Positions 7,247 to 16,039 of a DNA stretch of 38,588 nucleotides are shown piece by piece (position 1 is the first letter of the stretch; each line of letters begins with the position of its first letter). The position numbers and the translations under genes were made by a program. A model generated the notes under the pieces. It made no database searches and was not told the DNA's origin. It was given only the letters and a program-made list of their open reading frames with translations. The DNA is from Candidatus Margulisiibacteriota bacterium (GTDB lineage Bacteria; Margulisbacteria; WOR-1; O2-12-FULL-45-9; XYB2-FULL-48-7), in the NCBI GenBank assembly GCA_018822365.1, contig JAHJKL010000074.1, positions 1-38,588 on the forward strand. The letters run 5' to 3'.

Positions 7247-8842
7247 CTACTCCTTGATTCGGCCGACAATCTCAAAATTAAATGATTCCACGTTGTGCTG
7301 GTAGTTTTTTACCGCCTGGACGAGTTGAACATCTTCCAGAACCGGTGAAGTCGAAAGGTTTAAAACAAAATAGGATAGGATGTTTTCGGCTGAATCGTTA
7401 TATTTGTAGGCCGTCCCCCAAAGGTGGAGGCTGTTGATCGTCATTTTGATGCTGTTAATAGTGACGCTAACGGGAATATAATTACTAAGCTCTTCAAAAA
7501 CCCTTGGAATTTGGGTCCGTTTTTCCTTAAACGACGTCATCATTAGTCTCTTTTGCTCTTCTTCGGCGGAGTCTTTTTCGAGCTGGCTAAATCTTGTTAA
7601 CCTGGGTTGATAATAAGTCAATCGGGCGTTAAGGTAGTTGTTATCCTGCTGAAGCAGGACCGCTTGCGCCCAAAAGATTAGGTAAACCGCCGCCAGAACC
7701 CCGAAAAAAGCCGGGAAAATGACGACCGGTCGCGAGAGCTTGCTGGAGATAAGTTTCCAGCGGTTCTTCACGTCGTCAGGCAAAAGGTTGATCTTGTTTT
7801 TGCCGGCCAGCACCGCGCCGATCGCGGCCGAGAGCCGCGGATTGTGATCAAACTTTAGTTTGGGGATTTCAATTGGGATCCCCAGTCCGGCCTCCAGAAA
7901 TTCCTTGAAGTTCGGGGTAAGCGAACTCCCGCCGGTCAGGATAATTTTGTTAACGGTCGCTTCTCCGCTCTGTCCTTTGTAATATTCGATGGTCCGGGCG
8001 ATCTCGCCCAAGACTTTTTCCAGAGCGGGGCGGACCATCGCTTGCAATTGGGAGATGGGGAGTTCCCTAACCTTGGGAAAATTTTCAGCGTTGATCGGGA
8101 TCCCGTACGCCATTTTTATTTTTTCAGCTTCATCCAGGGATATTTCAGCTTTCCCTTCAGCGGAAACAATTATCCCCGACATCGCCAGCGTGATCGCGTC
8201 GCCGCCGATGGGCAGGTCCCGATTGAATTCAAAGATCCCTTTGCGGAAGATGCTGATATTGGTGCTTTTTTTTCCGAGATAAATAACAGCAACCAATTTA
8301 TCGGCGCTTTTTGCCAGTTCTTCCTGATAGAGCTCCTGCAGGGCGAGCGGAAGAACGTTGATGCCGGCTAAATTCAGGCCGGCTTTAGATAAAATATGCT
8401 GGTATTGATGATAGGTTTTACTGCTCAAGCAGGCGGCAACATAGTTGGTTCTATCACCGGCCGGCGTTTTTTCCTTGGGCAGGGGATAGAAATCAATGAT
8501 TGCTTCTTCGATCGGGAAGGGGATCTCCTGGGTGAACTTCCACCGGATCGCTTCCGCGACCTCCGATTCGCCGACCCCGACCAGGGAGACTAATTTAACC
8601 GCCGACAATTCTCCGCCGGCGGCGACATAGGCTTCTTTGGCCTTGATGCCATGAACATCAAGTAGTTTGCGCAAAGCGTCGGCTTTGGCGTTTTCAACTT
8701 CGGGGTGATCTTGAAGCTTGGCGGGGATTTCCGTGATCCCCCATTTTTTTATGGTTGGACCCTGTTCAGTAATCTCGACCTCGACCACTTTAACTGAACT
8801 TACACGGAGGTCAATCCCTAAGGCTGATCTTTTCCACGGCAT
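7247..8842 (-). CDS. PilM-PilN fusion protein of the type IV pilus
   Basis: A 531-residue fusion. About residues 1-350 are the actin-like PilM ATPase (ALGIDLRVSSVKVVEV phosphate-1 region, GGSSLTPNFKEFLE, AAIGAVLAG). From about residue 355 the sequence continues as PilN: KINLLPDD, the cytoplasmic tail motif that PilM normally binds, then a membrane helix (VVIFPAFFGVLAAVYLIFWA), a coiled coil and a PilN periplasmic domain. The usual DIG of the second phosphate loop is YLGKKST here, so nucleotide chemistry may be altered. The ATG at 8842 is chosen over an upstream TTG (8851), because TTGACA-N16-TATAAT places transcription start about 8 bp before the ATG and the TTG would lie inside the -10 box. 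First gene of pilMN-O-P-Q. Confidence 0.9.
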   Translation of the reverse strand: MPWKRSALGIDLRVSSVKVVEVEITEQGPTIKKWGITEIPAKLQDHPEVENAKADALRKLLDVHGIKAKEAYVAAGGELSAVKLVSLVGVGESEVAEAIRWKFTQEIPFPIEEAIIDFYPLPKEKTPAGDRTNYVAACLSSKTYHQYQHILSKAGLNLAGINVLPLALQELYQEELAKSADKLVAVIYLGKKSTNISIFRKGIFEFNRDLPIGGDAITLAMSGIIVSAEGKAEISLDEAEKIKMAYGIPINAENFPKVRELPISQLQAMVRPALEKVLGEIARTIEYYKGQSGEATVNKIILTGGSSLTPNFKEFLEAGLGIPIEIPKLKFDHNPRLSAAIGAVLAGKNKINLLPDDVKNRWKLISSKLSRPVVIFPAFFGVLAAVYLIFWAQAVLLQQDNNYLNARLTYYQPRLTRFSQLEKDSAEEEQKRLMMTSFKEKRTQIPRVFEELSNYIPVSVTINSIKMTINSLHLWGTAYKYNDSAENILSYFVLNLSTSPVLEDVQLVQAVKNYQHNVESFNFEIVGRIKE

Positions 8843-8850
8843 TAACGCCA

Positions 8851-8878
8851 ATTATATCGGAATAAAGGTGATTGTCAA
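8851..8878 (-). promoter_or_regulatory. pilMN operon promoter, consensus and predicted leaderless
   Basis: Minus-strand TTGACA (8878-8873), 16 bp, TATAAT (8856-8851): both hexamers are perfect. The -10 box ends 8 bp before the ATG at 8842. The -35 overlaps the stop codon of the preceding GT-C gene, so the pilus operon gets its own promoter inside an otherwise continuous minus-strand gene run. Confidence 0.8.
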
Positions 8879-10326
8879 TTCGACATCGGAACAAAAATAC
8901 CGACCCCGCCGATGATGGTTTTAAAGCGGTAATGTTTCTTAATGGCGGTTAATATTTCTTCGGTAAACTGGTGTTTTTGATGTTCTGAAGGGTAACGCGG
9001 GTCAAAGTCCAGAATAATCAGAGAAAAGGTTTCTTCGCTTATTCGGTTGATGATCAAAGACTGGTCCCATAGTTGTTTTCTGGCAAGCATTGACATGGCG
9101 AATGAATCAAAAATAAATGTTTTGTTATTGAACAGGGCCCATTGGGCGTCCGAGGTTAAAATCTCTCCTTTGGTTTTCCTGATCAGAGAATTAATCTGAT
9201 TGGCGTGTTTAATGTTCAGCCGAAAATGTTTTTTGAGCGCGGACGGAGAAATGTTGGAAAAAAACGCGGCATGTAATAGCTGGGCAAAGATCAGAACGGA
9301 CAGAAGCCATACTGCGCTAAGGTCGCGGGGTCGGTCGAGAGGAAAAGAGCTTAGCGCGATCGCGATGGTCGCGAAGATAAAAAAGGAGAGCTGAAAATTG
9401 CTAACCGTTCCGATGCGGCCGCTGAAGCAAAATTCGATCAGTGAAAAAAACAGGCCAAGCGTGATAAGCCTGAACGAACGGTAAGGTCTGGTGAAGGGGT
9501 TGAAGTAGAATGCCAGTAAAATCGGATAATAAGGATGGGAGCCGATAAACTGTCGCGCGTGATTCAGCAGTATTTCCGGCCTCCATGGCAGGATCGAATA
9601 GGTCACAATGTGCTGATAAAAAAGACCGTCGGTAAGATAGCTCAAAACGAGAAAGATGGTCAGGCCGAGCAGGCAGAAAACCCCGATCGATTTAAGAGCG
9701 GATTTGTCGCGGGCAATCAGGCTGTCGGCGATTATGGCGGCCGGAAAAGCGATCAGCGTGTGTTTGGTAAATAGTCCTAAAAGCAGGGGGAAGATGAAGA
9801 GCCAGGCAAATCTTTTGGGGCGCGCGAGATAGAGCGCCAGCGCCAGCATCATCAGAAAAATCCCCGGGAGATCAACCCTGATCAGGGCGCTCCAATGGAG
9901 GATAAGAGGGGAGGATACATACAGCGACAGTCCGGCAATGACGCTGAAAAATGACTTTGAATAGCGGTTAATGATAAAAGCAAGGATGATCATGATCAAT
10001 ATTGACGAGGCAAAGGTGATCAAACGGCCAGGGAGGAAGAGTTGTCCGGGCGATGATGGAGTGGCTTTGGCCGCCAGCCAAAGGTAAAGCGGCGGATAAC
10101 AAACCTGCAGGAAGGGGGGGGAATCCAGCGGTTTGTAGAGGTGACCCAGGCCGCCTTTGAGACGGAGCGCTTCATTCAGGACCACGCTTTCCGAATTGTC
10201 GACCTGCAGAGGATACCCTGCTGTTTGAATTTCATAATGCAGAAAATTCAAAAGCAGCAACCCGAAGGTGTAGGCGAGCAATAAGGCTAAAGCGCCGGTC
10301 TTTGCGTTAAAATAAAATGGTTTCAC
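8875..10326 (-). CDS. GT-C fold membrane glycosyltransferase (GT39/ArnT-like)
   Basis: A 483-residue polytopic protein with about ten or more hydrophobic segments. It has the layout of lipid-linked-sugar-dependent GT-C enzymes: a first large external loop with an acidic site (VDNSESVVLNEALRLKGG), a YPPLYLWLA motif, a PGRLITFASS helix start, LIRVDLPG and FTKHTLIAFPA. The C-terminal 100 residues form a soluble alpha/beta region. It is a clear paralogue of the gene at 16026-17504, sharing YPPL, GRLI, a (L/Y)RVDL motif and a TK pair in the same order. The start is GTG at 10326, overlapping the stop of the preceding gene by 20 bp. The sugar and acceptor are unknown; glycosylation of pilins or surface proteins is inferred from location. 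Confidence 0.75.
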   Translation of the reverse strand: MKPFYFNAKTGALALLLAYTFGLLLLNFLHYEIQTAGYPLQVDNSESVVLNEALRLKGGLGHLYKPLDSPPFLQVCYPPLYLWLAAKATPSSPGQLFLPGRLITFASSILIMIILAFIINRYSKSFFSVIAGLSLYVSSPLILHWSALIRVDLPGIFLMMLALALYLARPKRFAWLFIFPLLLGLFTKHTLIAFPAAIIADSLIARDKSALKSIGVFCLLGLTIFLVLSYLTDGLFYQHIVTYSILPWRPEILLNHARQFIGSHPYYPILLAFYFNPFTRPYRSFRLITLGLFFSLIEFCFSGRIGTVSNFQLSFFIFATIAIALSSFPLDRPRDLSAVWLLSVLIFAQLLHAAFFSNISPSALKKHFRLNIKHANQINSLIRKTKGEILTSDAQWALFNNKTFIFDSFAMSMLARKQLWDQSLIINRISEETFSLIILDFDPRYPSEHQKHQFTEEILTAIKKHYRFKTIIGGVGIFVPMSN

Positions 10327-12403
10327 TGTTTATCTTCTCCGTTTCCTCTTTGATCTTCCTGGCGAGTTGTTCCCGGTTGGCTTGCGGTTGGCTCGCTGGA
10401 TAGTTGAGGTTCTTCAGACAGCGCGACCATAAACGCTTTGCTTTATCGTAATCGTCTTCCACATACCGGTAATACAATCCGGTGTTGAACAACAGGTCGG
10501 GATCGTCGGGGTTGAGCCGACGTCCGCGCGTCAAGTAATGTCTGGCCAGCGCGTATTTCTTCGCCGTTAAATAGATGGAGCCGAGGTTGTTGTAAGCGGG
10601 AACATAGTCCTGGTTTAGCCGGAGGCAAGAAAGATAGAACCCCTCGGCTGACGCGACCCGGCCGCCGCCTTCGGCAAAATACCCCAGCAGGTAGTAATCC
10701 CAATAATTGCCGATGTTTTGCCTCTCTTTTTCGCGCAAGACCTTTTCCAACGAAGATAATTTGTTTTGTTCGTTGTAATATTCGATCAGCAAATCATAAG
10801 CGGCGCTTTGTTGCGGCGCCCGACTGATATTCAACCGGCAGAGCCGGATAAAATCCTGTTCCCAACCGAGCAAACGAAACAGCTCGGCATAAGCAAGATT
10901 ATCATCCGGCGGATTTCGCCCGGTGTCCGGCAAAGCCAGGCTGATGGCGTCGCTCCTAAGAAAAAGGACGGAGGCATTGTCATAAGCGGCCAGCCGCCAG
11001 TTGGCCTGTTTTAGCAGGTAGGGGATCAGTTGCCTGGTTTCCTTTGAATTGTAGGAGAGGAGGGCGGCGGAGAAGTCGAAGGTCGGCGCCAGCCGGGGGA
11101 AGGCCGTTTCCGGTGTCGTCAACAAGGACAAATAATCACGATAAAATGATTCGTCATAGACCATGTTGCGGCCGTCGATAAAAACCTTGATTTCCGGGTA
11201 AAGGCTCCAGATTAAAAAGTTGCCGATATCGTAATTGTTAAGCAGGCGTCCGCTGTCGGGGCGCCAGCAGGTTTTCAGGCAATCGATGGTCCGCGACGGA
11301 TAAAGCTGGAGCGCGGCCCCCAGTCCCGGTTCCCGATGCCAGAGAGGCTGGCGCCAAAGACAGACGGCCAGCGAGATTTCAAGCGCGAAGAACAGTCCGA
11401 GCCCGGCCCGCCGCCGGATCGGGCCGGGAGAGGGCCATTCCAGGTCATTTAAGTTCTTTGCCATGACGTAAAAACCGATCAGACCGAAGTAAAGGACGAA
11501 CCTTCTGGAATACAGATAAATGAAAAAAAACACCAGGAAGAGCGCCAGCCGCGAAAATTCGACTTTTTTCCGATTGACCAGGATCAACAGCAAATTCAAT
11601 CCGGCAAACCACAGGGGGAGCCGGTCAATAACGGACATCCGGGTTTGAAGAGGCGGGAGCCATTCACTGATGTTTTTGATGTAAATCCATTTGGTAGTTT
11701 GTTGGACCGGATAAAATAGGAGCCTGTAGCCGTAAGGATTGGCCAGGCATGCGCCAAATAAAACAACCGCGAGCGGCAGATAACGGGTCAGATCAGGCTG
11801 ACGGTTGGACTGGAGAAAGCGGTCCAGCGTGTCGCCTATAAAAAAGACCGCCGCCAGCAACGGACCAAGAAGAAATGACCCGTGCTGGTTGGCCCAGAGC
11901 ATTTGGACCAGGCCAAGACCAACCAGCCAGGCTGACCGTCCGGTCCGGCGGTACTGGTTAAAAAAGATCAAAAAAATTGAGCAATAAAAGAAACCGAACA
12001 TTTCAGCTTTGACTACAAACCGTTCGTTGACGACCAGGAAAGTCAGGATTAATCCCGCCAGCGCGGGAAAAAATGACGAACGATCGCGGGACAGATGGAA
12101 GAAAAGCGCGAAAAAACCAAAGGAAAAAAGCCCAAATTTTAGAAAAATTAATCCCGGAAATGAAAAAAAGTGAAAAACGGAGAACAGGATATAATCGGAG
12201 AGCCAGGTATGGATTATTACTTCTTCCCTGGTGCTGGAATAGGCAAAGGTTTCGCTGGCGGAAAGAGCGTGATGATTGAACAGGTATTGGCCCTGAGCCA
12301 GGTTCCCCCAGATGTCGTTGTTGCTGACCTTGAAAGCGAGCAGGAAAAACAGAACAAGCAGGGCCAGGCAAAGCGCTGCGAAACGGTGTGTTTGGCGGAT
12401 CAT
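10307..12403 (-). CDS. GT-C-like membrane protein with C-terminal TPR repeats
   Basis: A 698-residue protein. About residues 1-360 hold roughly ten membrane segments. The opening pattern SNNDIWGNLAQGQYLFNHHALSASETFAYSS resembles the first external loop of GT-C sugar transferases. Residues 380-530 are a soluble alpha/beta region containing KVFIDGRNMVYDESFYRDYL. About residues 540-690 are tetratricopeptide repeats (YVPAYNNLGSIYLTAKKYALARHYLTRGRRLNPDDPDLLFNTG, described in part). The ATG at 12403 forms an ATGA overlap with the prepilin stop and replaces a longer frame starting at 12490. A TPR tail suggests binding of a protein partner, perhaps the substrate. Enzyme activity is inferred from topology only. 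Confidence 0.65.
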   Translation of the reverse strand: MIRQTHRFAALCLALLVLFFLLAFKVSNNDIWGNLAQGQYLFNHHALSASETFAYSSTREEVIIHTWLSDYILFSVFHFFSFPGLIFLKFGLFSFGFFALFFHLSRDRSSFFPALAGLILTFLVVNERFVVKAEMFGFFYCSIFLIFFNQYRRTGRSAWLVGLGLVQMLWANQHGSFLLGPLLAAVFFIGDTLDRFLQSNRQPDLTRYLPLAVVLFGACLANPYGYRLLFYPVQQTTKWIYIKNISEWLPPLQTRMSVIDRLPLWFAGLNLLLILVNRKKVEFSRLALFLVFFFIYLYSRRFVLYFGLIGFYVMAKNLNDLEWPSPGPIRRRAGLGLFFALEISLAVCLWRQPLWHREPGLGAALQLYPSRTIDCLKTCWRPDSGRLLNNYDIGNFLIWSLYPEIKVFIDGRNMVYDESFYRDYLSLLTTPETAFPRLAPTFDFSAALLSYNSKETRQLIPYLLKQANWRLAAYDNASVLFLRSDAISLALPDTGRNPPDDNLAYAELFRLLGWEQDFIRLCRLNISRAPQQSAAYDLLIEYYNEQNKLSSLEKVLREKERQNIGNYWDYYLLGYFAEGGGRVASAEGFYLSCLRLNQDYVPAYNNLGSIYLTAKKYALARHYLTRGRRLNPDDPDLLFNTGLYYRYVEDDYDKAKRLWSRCLKNLNYPASQPQANREQLARKIKEETEKINSETILF

Positions 12404-12798
12404 TGCCGGGTAAAATTGCCGGTTGATTGATAAAGATAATAATGGCCGGTCGGCCTGAATAAATATCTGTTGCCCGAGATCTTTTCCCAATTTGGTTCGA
12501 TAACCGGTTGGAGCAAAACTTGAGTAAAAAGGGGATTGCTTGCCCCGGCATTTCCGTAATTGGCATTGTCCAGGCTGTAGGGGTACGTGTTATTTAAGCC
12601 TTCGATAACTTTTTCCACTGAATAAATGGCAATGCCGGAATGGATTGCTCCGATTGTTTCTTTTTCAATCGCTTCATAACTTTTAGAACGGAAATCAATA
12701 AAACGCGGCAGGATGACTGTGCTGATAACGCTAAGGATTATGATGATAATGATCGTTTCAATCAGCGTGAAACCCCGGCGATTGTTATTAGACAACAT
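12400..12798 (-). CDS. Type IV prepilin-like protein, minimal form
   Basis: A 132-residue prepilin. The leader MLSNNNRRG is followed by the processed N-terminus FTLIETIIIIIILSVISTVILP, with Phe at mature position 1 and Glu at position 5, so a prepilin peptidase should cleave after Gly9. The C-terminal domain is short and carries no disulfide pair. It is homologous to the pilin core at 28848-29672: both share NP(L/F)F, SNWYKI/PNWEKI-type, and YEYQ/YLYQ-S-G-F elements in the same order. Its ATG overlaps the asparagine synthase stop by 11 bp and its stop overlaps the next ATG by 4 bp, so it is embedded in a gene run with glycosyltransferases, which could use it as substrate. Confidence 0.85.
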   Translation of the reverse strand: MLSNNNRRGFTLIETIIIIIILSVISTVILPRFIDFRSKSYEAIEKETIGAIHSGIAIYSVEKVIEGLNNTYPYSLDNANYGNAGASNPLFTQVLLQPVIEPNWEKISGNRYLFRPTGHYYLYQSTGNFTRQ

Positions 12799-14701
12799 AT
12801 CCTTCCTTTTTATTCCACATCGCCAGAATTAACAGGGTCCAAAGCGGGTGCCCATAATCTTTCGCTCCCCTCTGATGGTCGCGCATCATTTCGGCTGGAA
12901 TTATAAGGTTTTCCATTATTGATTGCAAGTGATTGTTTCCCGTTAAATGTTCCCGTAGCAGGGCCTGGCCTTGAGAGGTGGCAAGCCAGGCGGAGTAAGG
13001 GATGTTAAACCCTTTTTTTCTTTTTTCGGCCAGATCGCTTGGCAAGTATTTTTTGGCTATTCGTCTAAATAATATTTTATCCTGGAAAAGATTGAATTTT
13101 AATAAGGTGGGGATCGTCTGGCTCTGTTCGATCAATTCCTTTTGCAGGAAAGGGACGCGGACTTCCAGAGTGTGCCGCATGCTGATCAGATCGGCCCGGT
13201 ATAAAAGATCTGAAACCAGGGATATTTGCTGGTCCAAATACAGGTGGCCGGCCAGCGAATCGGCAAGTGCGGTTTCATTGAAAAGCCGCTGGGCCTGTGG
13301 GAAGGCTGTTTCCTGGGTTCTGGCTTGAGTGATGAATTCCGGACGGCAGAAACGGGAGATCTCCGCTTCCGAAAAGGCCCGCCGCCAGAATAAATGGGCG
13401 TAAACCTCCGAAACCCCTAAACCTTCAAAAAAACGTTTTAACTTGAAATCCAGGCTGACTTTATCGCGGGAGACAGGCAGCCTGGCGACCAGGTTCCGGA
13501 GGCGGTCCGTTAAGCCAGGAGGCAGACGGTCTAACAGTCGTTTCCAGAGCAGGGCCCGATAGATCTCATATCCCCCGAAGAGCTCATCGGCTCCCTCGCC
13601 GGCCAACAGGACGCGCACGTCCTTTTTGGCTTCCCGGCAGATCAGTTCGTATGGGACAAAGGAGCCCTCCGCAAACGGCTGGTCGAGGCCCGCGATCACT
13701 TCCGGCAGAGCGGCAAATACTTTATCCTGGTCGATCGTTATCCGATGATGAATGCTCTTGACCTTTTGAGCCACCCTGACAGCGGCGGCGGTGTCGTCGA
13801 AACTTGCTTCGGTGAAAGCGGCCGAATAAGTATGCAGTGGGGCTGGATGGTGCCTGGCTCCCAGCACGGTTAACAGGCTGGAATCAACTCCGCCGCTAAG
13901 CAGGATCCCCAGCGGCTGGTCGGTTGCCAGGGCCGATTTAATGTTGGCGGCAAGCAGCTGCTCGGTCTGTTCAGCCAGCTCGCTTGGACTTTTTCCAGAG
14001 TCCGTGCCGGCAGGATGGCTTCGCCAATACGCCGCCCGGGAAAATTGTTGGTTTTCAACAATGATGTATTCTCCCGGAGGCAGAGCTTGAATCTCTTTAT
14101 AGATGGTCTTTGGTTGAGGGATATACTGCAGACAAAGATAATCGTAAAGGGCCGCGTGATTTATTGATAGGGGGGCGCAGACCGCTTTGAGCGCTTTGAT
14201 TTCGGAAGAAAAATAGAGAGTTCCGTTACGCTCCAGATAAAAGAGCGGCTTTACGCCGGCCTGGTCTCTTACGAGCAGGAGTCTTTTTTTTCTTTTGTCC
14301 CAAATTGCCAGGGCGAACATTCCCTGGAGTAAAGCCAGGCAATCGATCCCCTGTTTTTCATATAAAGTTAAGATCGCTTCCAGGTCGGAGCGCGGCGGAC
14401 GGGAGAGTGGACGCGGAGCTTGAGCAAGCAACTCGCCCGAGTTGTAGATTTCTCCGTTGGCGGAAAGAAAGATATCTCCCCGTTCATTGGCCAGCGGGAC
14501 GGTAAACCGATTCCGGGAGTCGACGATCGGCAGTCGGCGCATGCCGATGGCCAGCGGAAGATCCGGATCAATGATTTTCCCTGAATATGTGCCGCGATGA
14601 GCGAGCGCGGCGAGCATCCGGTCAATTTTATTATTCAGGTCGGAACGGGTCGGGCAATCGCGGCTTAAGTCAAAATGATAGATGCCACAGATGCCGCACA
14701 T
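12788..14701 (-). CDS. asnB: Glutamine-dependent asparagine synthase family protein
   Basis: A 637-residue AsnB-type enzyme. Met1 is followed by the nucleophile Cys2 (MCGICGIYHF). The glutaminase domain has RRLPIVD (R56), NGEIYN (82-87) and a downstream SD pair (SDLEAIL). The synthetase domain has the PP-loop SGGVDSS (269-275) and AGEGADELFGGYEIYRA. It should release ammonia from glutamine and use it, with ATP, to amidate an Asp or another carboxylate. The family motif HRGPD is changed to HRGTYS (residues 35-40). Such genes also sit in exopolysaccharide and peptide-modification clusters, where they amidate other acceptors. Here it is 3 bp from a radical SAM gene and overlaps a prepilin gene, so free asparagine synthesis is not assured. 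Confidence 0.88.
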   Translation of the reverse strand: MCGICGIYHFDLSRDCPTRSDLNNKIDRMLAALAHRGTYSGKIIDPDLPLAIGMRRLPIVDSRNRFTVPLANERGDIFLSANGEIYNSGELLAQAPRPLSRPPRSDLEAILTLYEKQGIDCLALLQGMFALAIWDKRKKRLLLVRDQAGVKPLFYLERNGTLYFSSEIKALKAVCAPLSINHAALYDYLCLQYIPQPKTIYKEIQALPPGEYIIVENQQFSRAAYWRSHPAGTDSGKSPSELAEQTEQLLAANIKSALATDQPLGILLSGGVDSSLLTVLGARHHPAPLHTYSAAFTEASFDDTAAAVRVAQKVKSIHHRITIDQDKVFAALPEVIAGLDQPFAEGSFVPYELICREAKKDVRVLLAGEGADELFGGYEIYRALLWKRLLDRLPPGLTDRLRNLVARLPVSRDKVSLDFKLKRFFEGLGVSEVYAHLFWRRAFSEAEISRFCRPEFITQARTQETAFPQAQRLFNETALADSLAGHLYLDQQISLVSDLLYRADLISMRHTLEVRVPFLQKELIEQSQTIPTLLKFNLFQDKILFRRIAKKYLPSDLAEKRKKGFNIPYSAWLATSQGQALLREHLTGNNHLQSIMENLIIPAEMMRDHQRGAKDYGHPLWTLLILAMWNKKEGYVV

Positions 14702-14704
14702 GGT

Positions 14705-16039
14705 TTAGAAGAAATAACTGCTTGCCGCCGCTCCGGTCGGCTTCAGGCCGCGATCTTTATAGCCACGCTCGGCGATATTGTTTAGCCAGGAGAGGCGGCA
14801 TTTTTCAGGGTCGCAAAACAGACGCGCTTTGTTGAAAAACAGGTACGATAACAGGGCAATCTTCCGGTGTTCCGCGTCGGTCTCCTCCAGGAAATTGCCG
14901 ATTAAATAGTCCGGGTCGGAGACCCTGACAAAACAGGGGTAAACTTCACCGGTCGGTCTGAAAATCTTGAAGAGCAGGGAATAATAACAATAGGCGAACG
15001 GCTGGCCGCGACGCAAGCCATTACCTTCGGAAACCTTGCTCCAGTTGGTGTGGTTTTGGATATAGCGACCGACCGGCTGATCAGCCAGAATAACCTCTTC
15101 AAACTCTCTGGTAGCTTTTTCAACCTGCTGAGCAGAGCAGATCATTGACTCATGGACATGGTTCTTCCTGACTTTTTCCGGCGAATCTACCCCCGGCCGC
15201 ATCGGGCGATATTGGATGTTGCTTTTAACCAGCAGGCGGGGATCAACTCTGTTGACCAGAGCGTAAATCAGCCTGGGGACAGTCGTTGCTTCCGCGATAT
15301 TGCGGCTCCAGTAAAGAAAGCCGATCCCGACATTAGGGATAGGGCCTCGCAAATAAGTGATGAAATTGTTCAGAACCTGTTGAAAGCCGTCTTTTCCCTT
15401 TGTTTCCAGGAAAGTTTCCGGCGCGGCGGCATCTAGAGACAATCTGGTCCAGTCGATCTGTTCCTGCCAATTGCCTGGCGGGATAAAGGTCCCTTTAGTC
15501 ACCAGTCCGATCTGGATCTTTGGATTGAACCTCTTGATCTCCGAGACCAGATCGCTGAAAACCTGTTGCTGGTAATGGTAGAAGGTCGGTTCCCCGCCGC
15601 CGACCAGCACCACCGAGCGCGGCTTGTAGCGTTGCAGGATCTTAGCCACAAAAGGGAAGGGGAGGACGTCATCTCCTTTGTCCTTATAGTAACAGCCGAT
15701 ACAGCGATGGTCGCAGAAATCGGTCGGATGGAATTCCAGGTGGCCGATGGCAATAATTGAATCAAGCAGGTGTTCAACCTCGGCCACGGTCAGGCCGATA
15801 TTTTGGCCAAGACGCTCCAGCGTGGACGGCAGGGGAATGCTTCCTTTCTGCAACTGGTCAAGGAGGGAGAGGTTGCTCTCGACCAGCTCTGCCGGAATGT
15901 CATCGGTGGCGATCAAGCCTAATTGTCCGCCGATCTTGATTTTTTTTTCCAGCAGTTCGAGATGATTAAGGATTCGCGCGTGGTTGCGGGCGACCTGGTC
16001 AAGATAATTGGCGACAGGAGCGATTTTAATTTCGACCAC
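14705..16039 (-). CDS. Radical SAM protein of unknown substrate
   Basis: A 444-residue radical SAM enzyme. Residues 1-98 are an N-terminal helical extension unlike the core. The 4Fe-4S cluster motif CDHRCIGC (Cys109, Cys113, Cys116) follows, with the SAM-binding glycine-rich motif VGGGEPT at about 146-152. A C-terminal Cys-containing region (YCYYSLLFKIFRPTGEVYPCFVR, later LFCDPEKC) could hold a SPASM/twitch-like auxiliary cluster, as in peptide-modifying enzymes. The start is GTG at 16039 with AAAGGT upstream, overlapping the previous gene by 14 bp. The adjacent AsnB-type amidotransferase suggests a two-step modification of a shared substrate. I do not recognise a specific subfamily. Confidence 0.8.
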   Translation of the reverse strand: MVEIKIAPVANYLDQVARNHARILNHLELLEKKIKIGGQLGLIATDDIPAELVESNLSLLDQLQKGSIPLPSTLERLGQNIGLTVAEVEHLLDSIIAIGHLEFHPTDFCDHRCIGCYYKDKGDDVLPFPFVAKILQRYKPRSVVLVGGGEPTFYHYQQQVFSDLVSEIKRFNPKIQIGLVTKGTFIPPGNWQEQIDWTRLSLDAAAPETFLETKGKDGFQQVLNNFITYLRGPIPNVGIGFLYWSRNIAEATTVPRLIYALVNRVDPRLLVKSNIQYRPMRPGVDSPEKVRKNHVHESMICSAQQVEKATREFEEVILADQPVGRYIQNHTNWSKVSEGNGLRRGQPFAYCYYSLLFKIFRPTGEVYPCFVRVSDPDYLIGNFLEETDAEHRKIALLSYLFFNKARLFCDPEKCRLSWLNNIAERGYKDRGLKPTGAAASSYFF

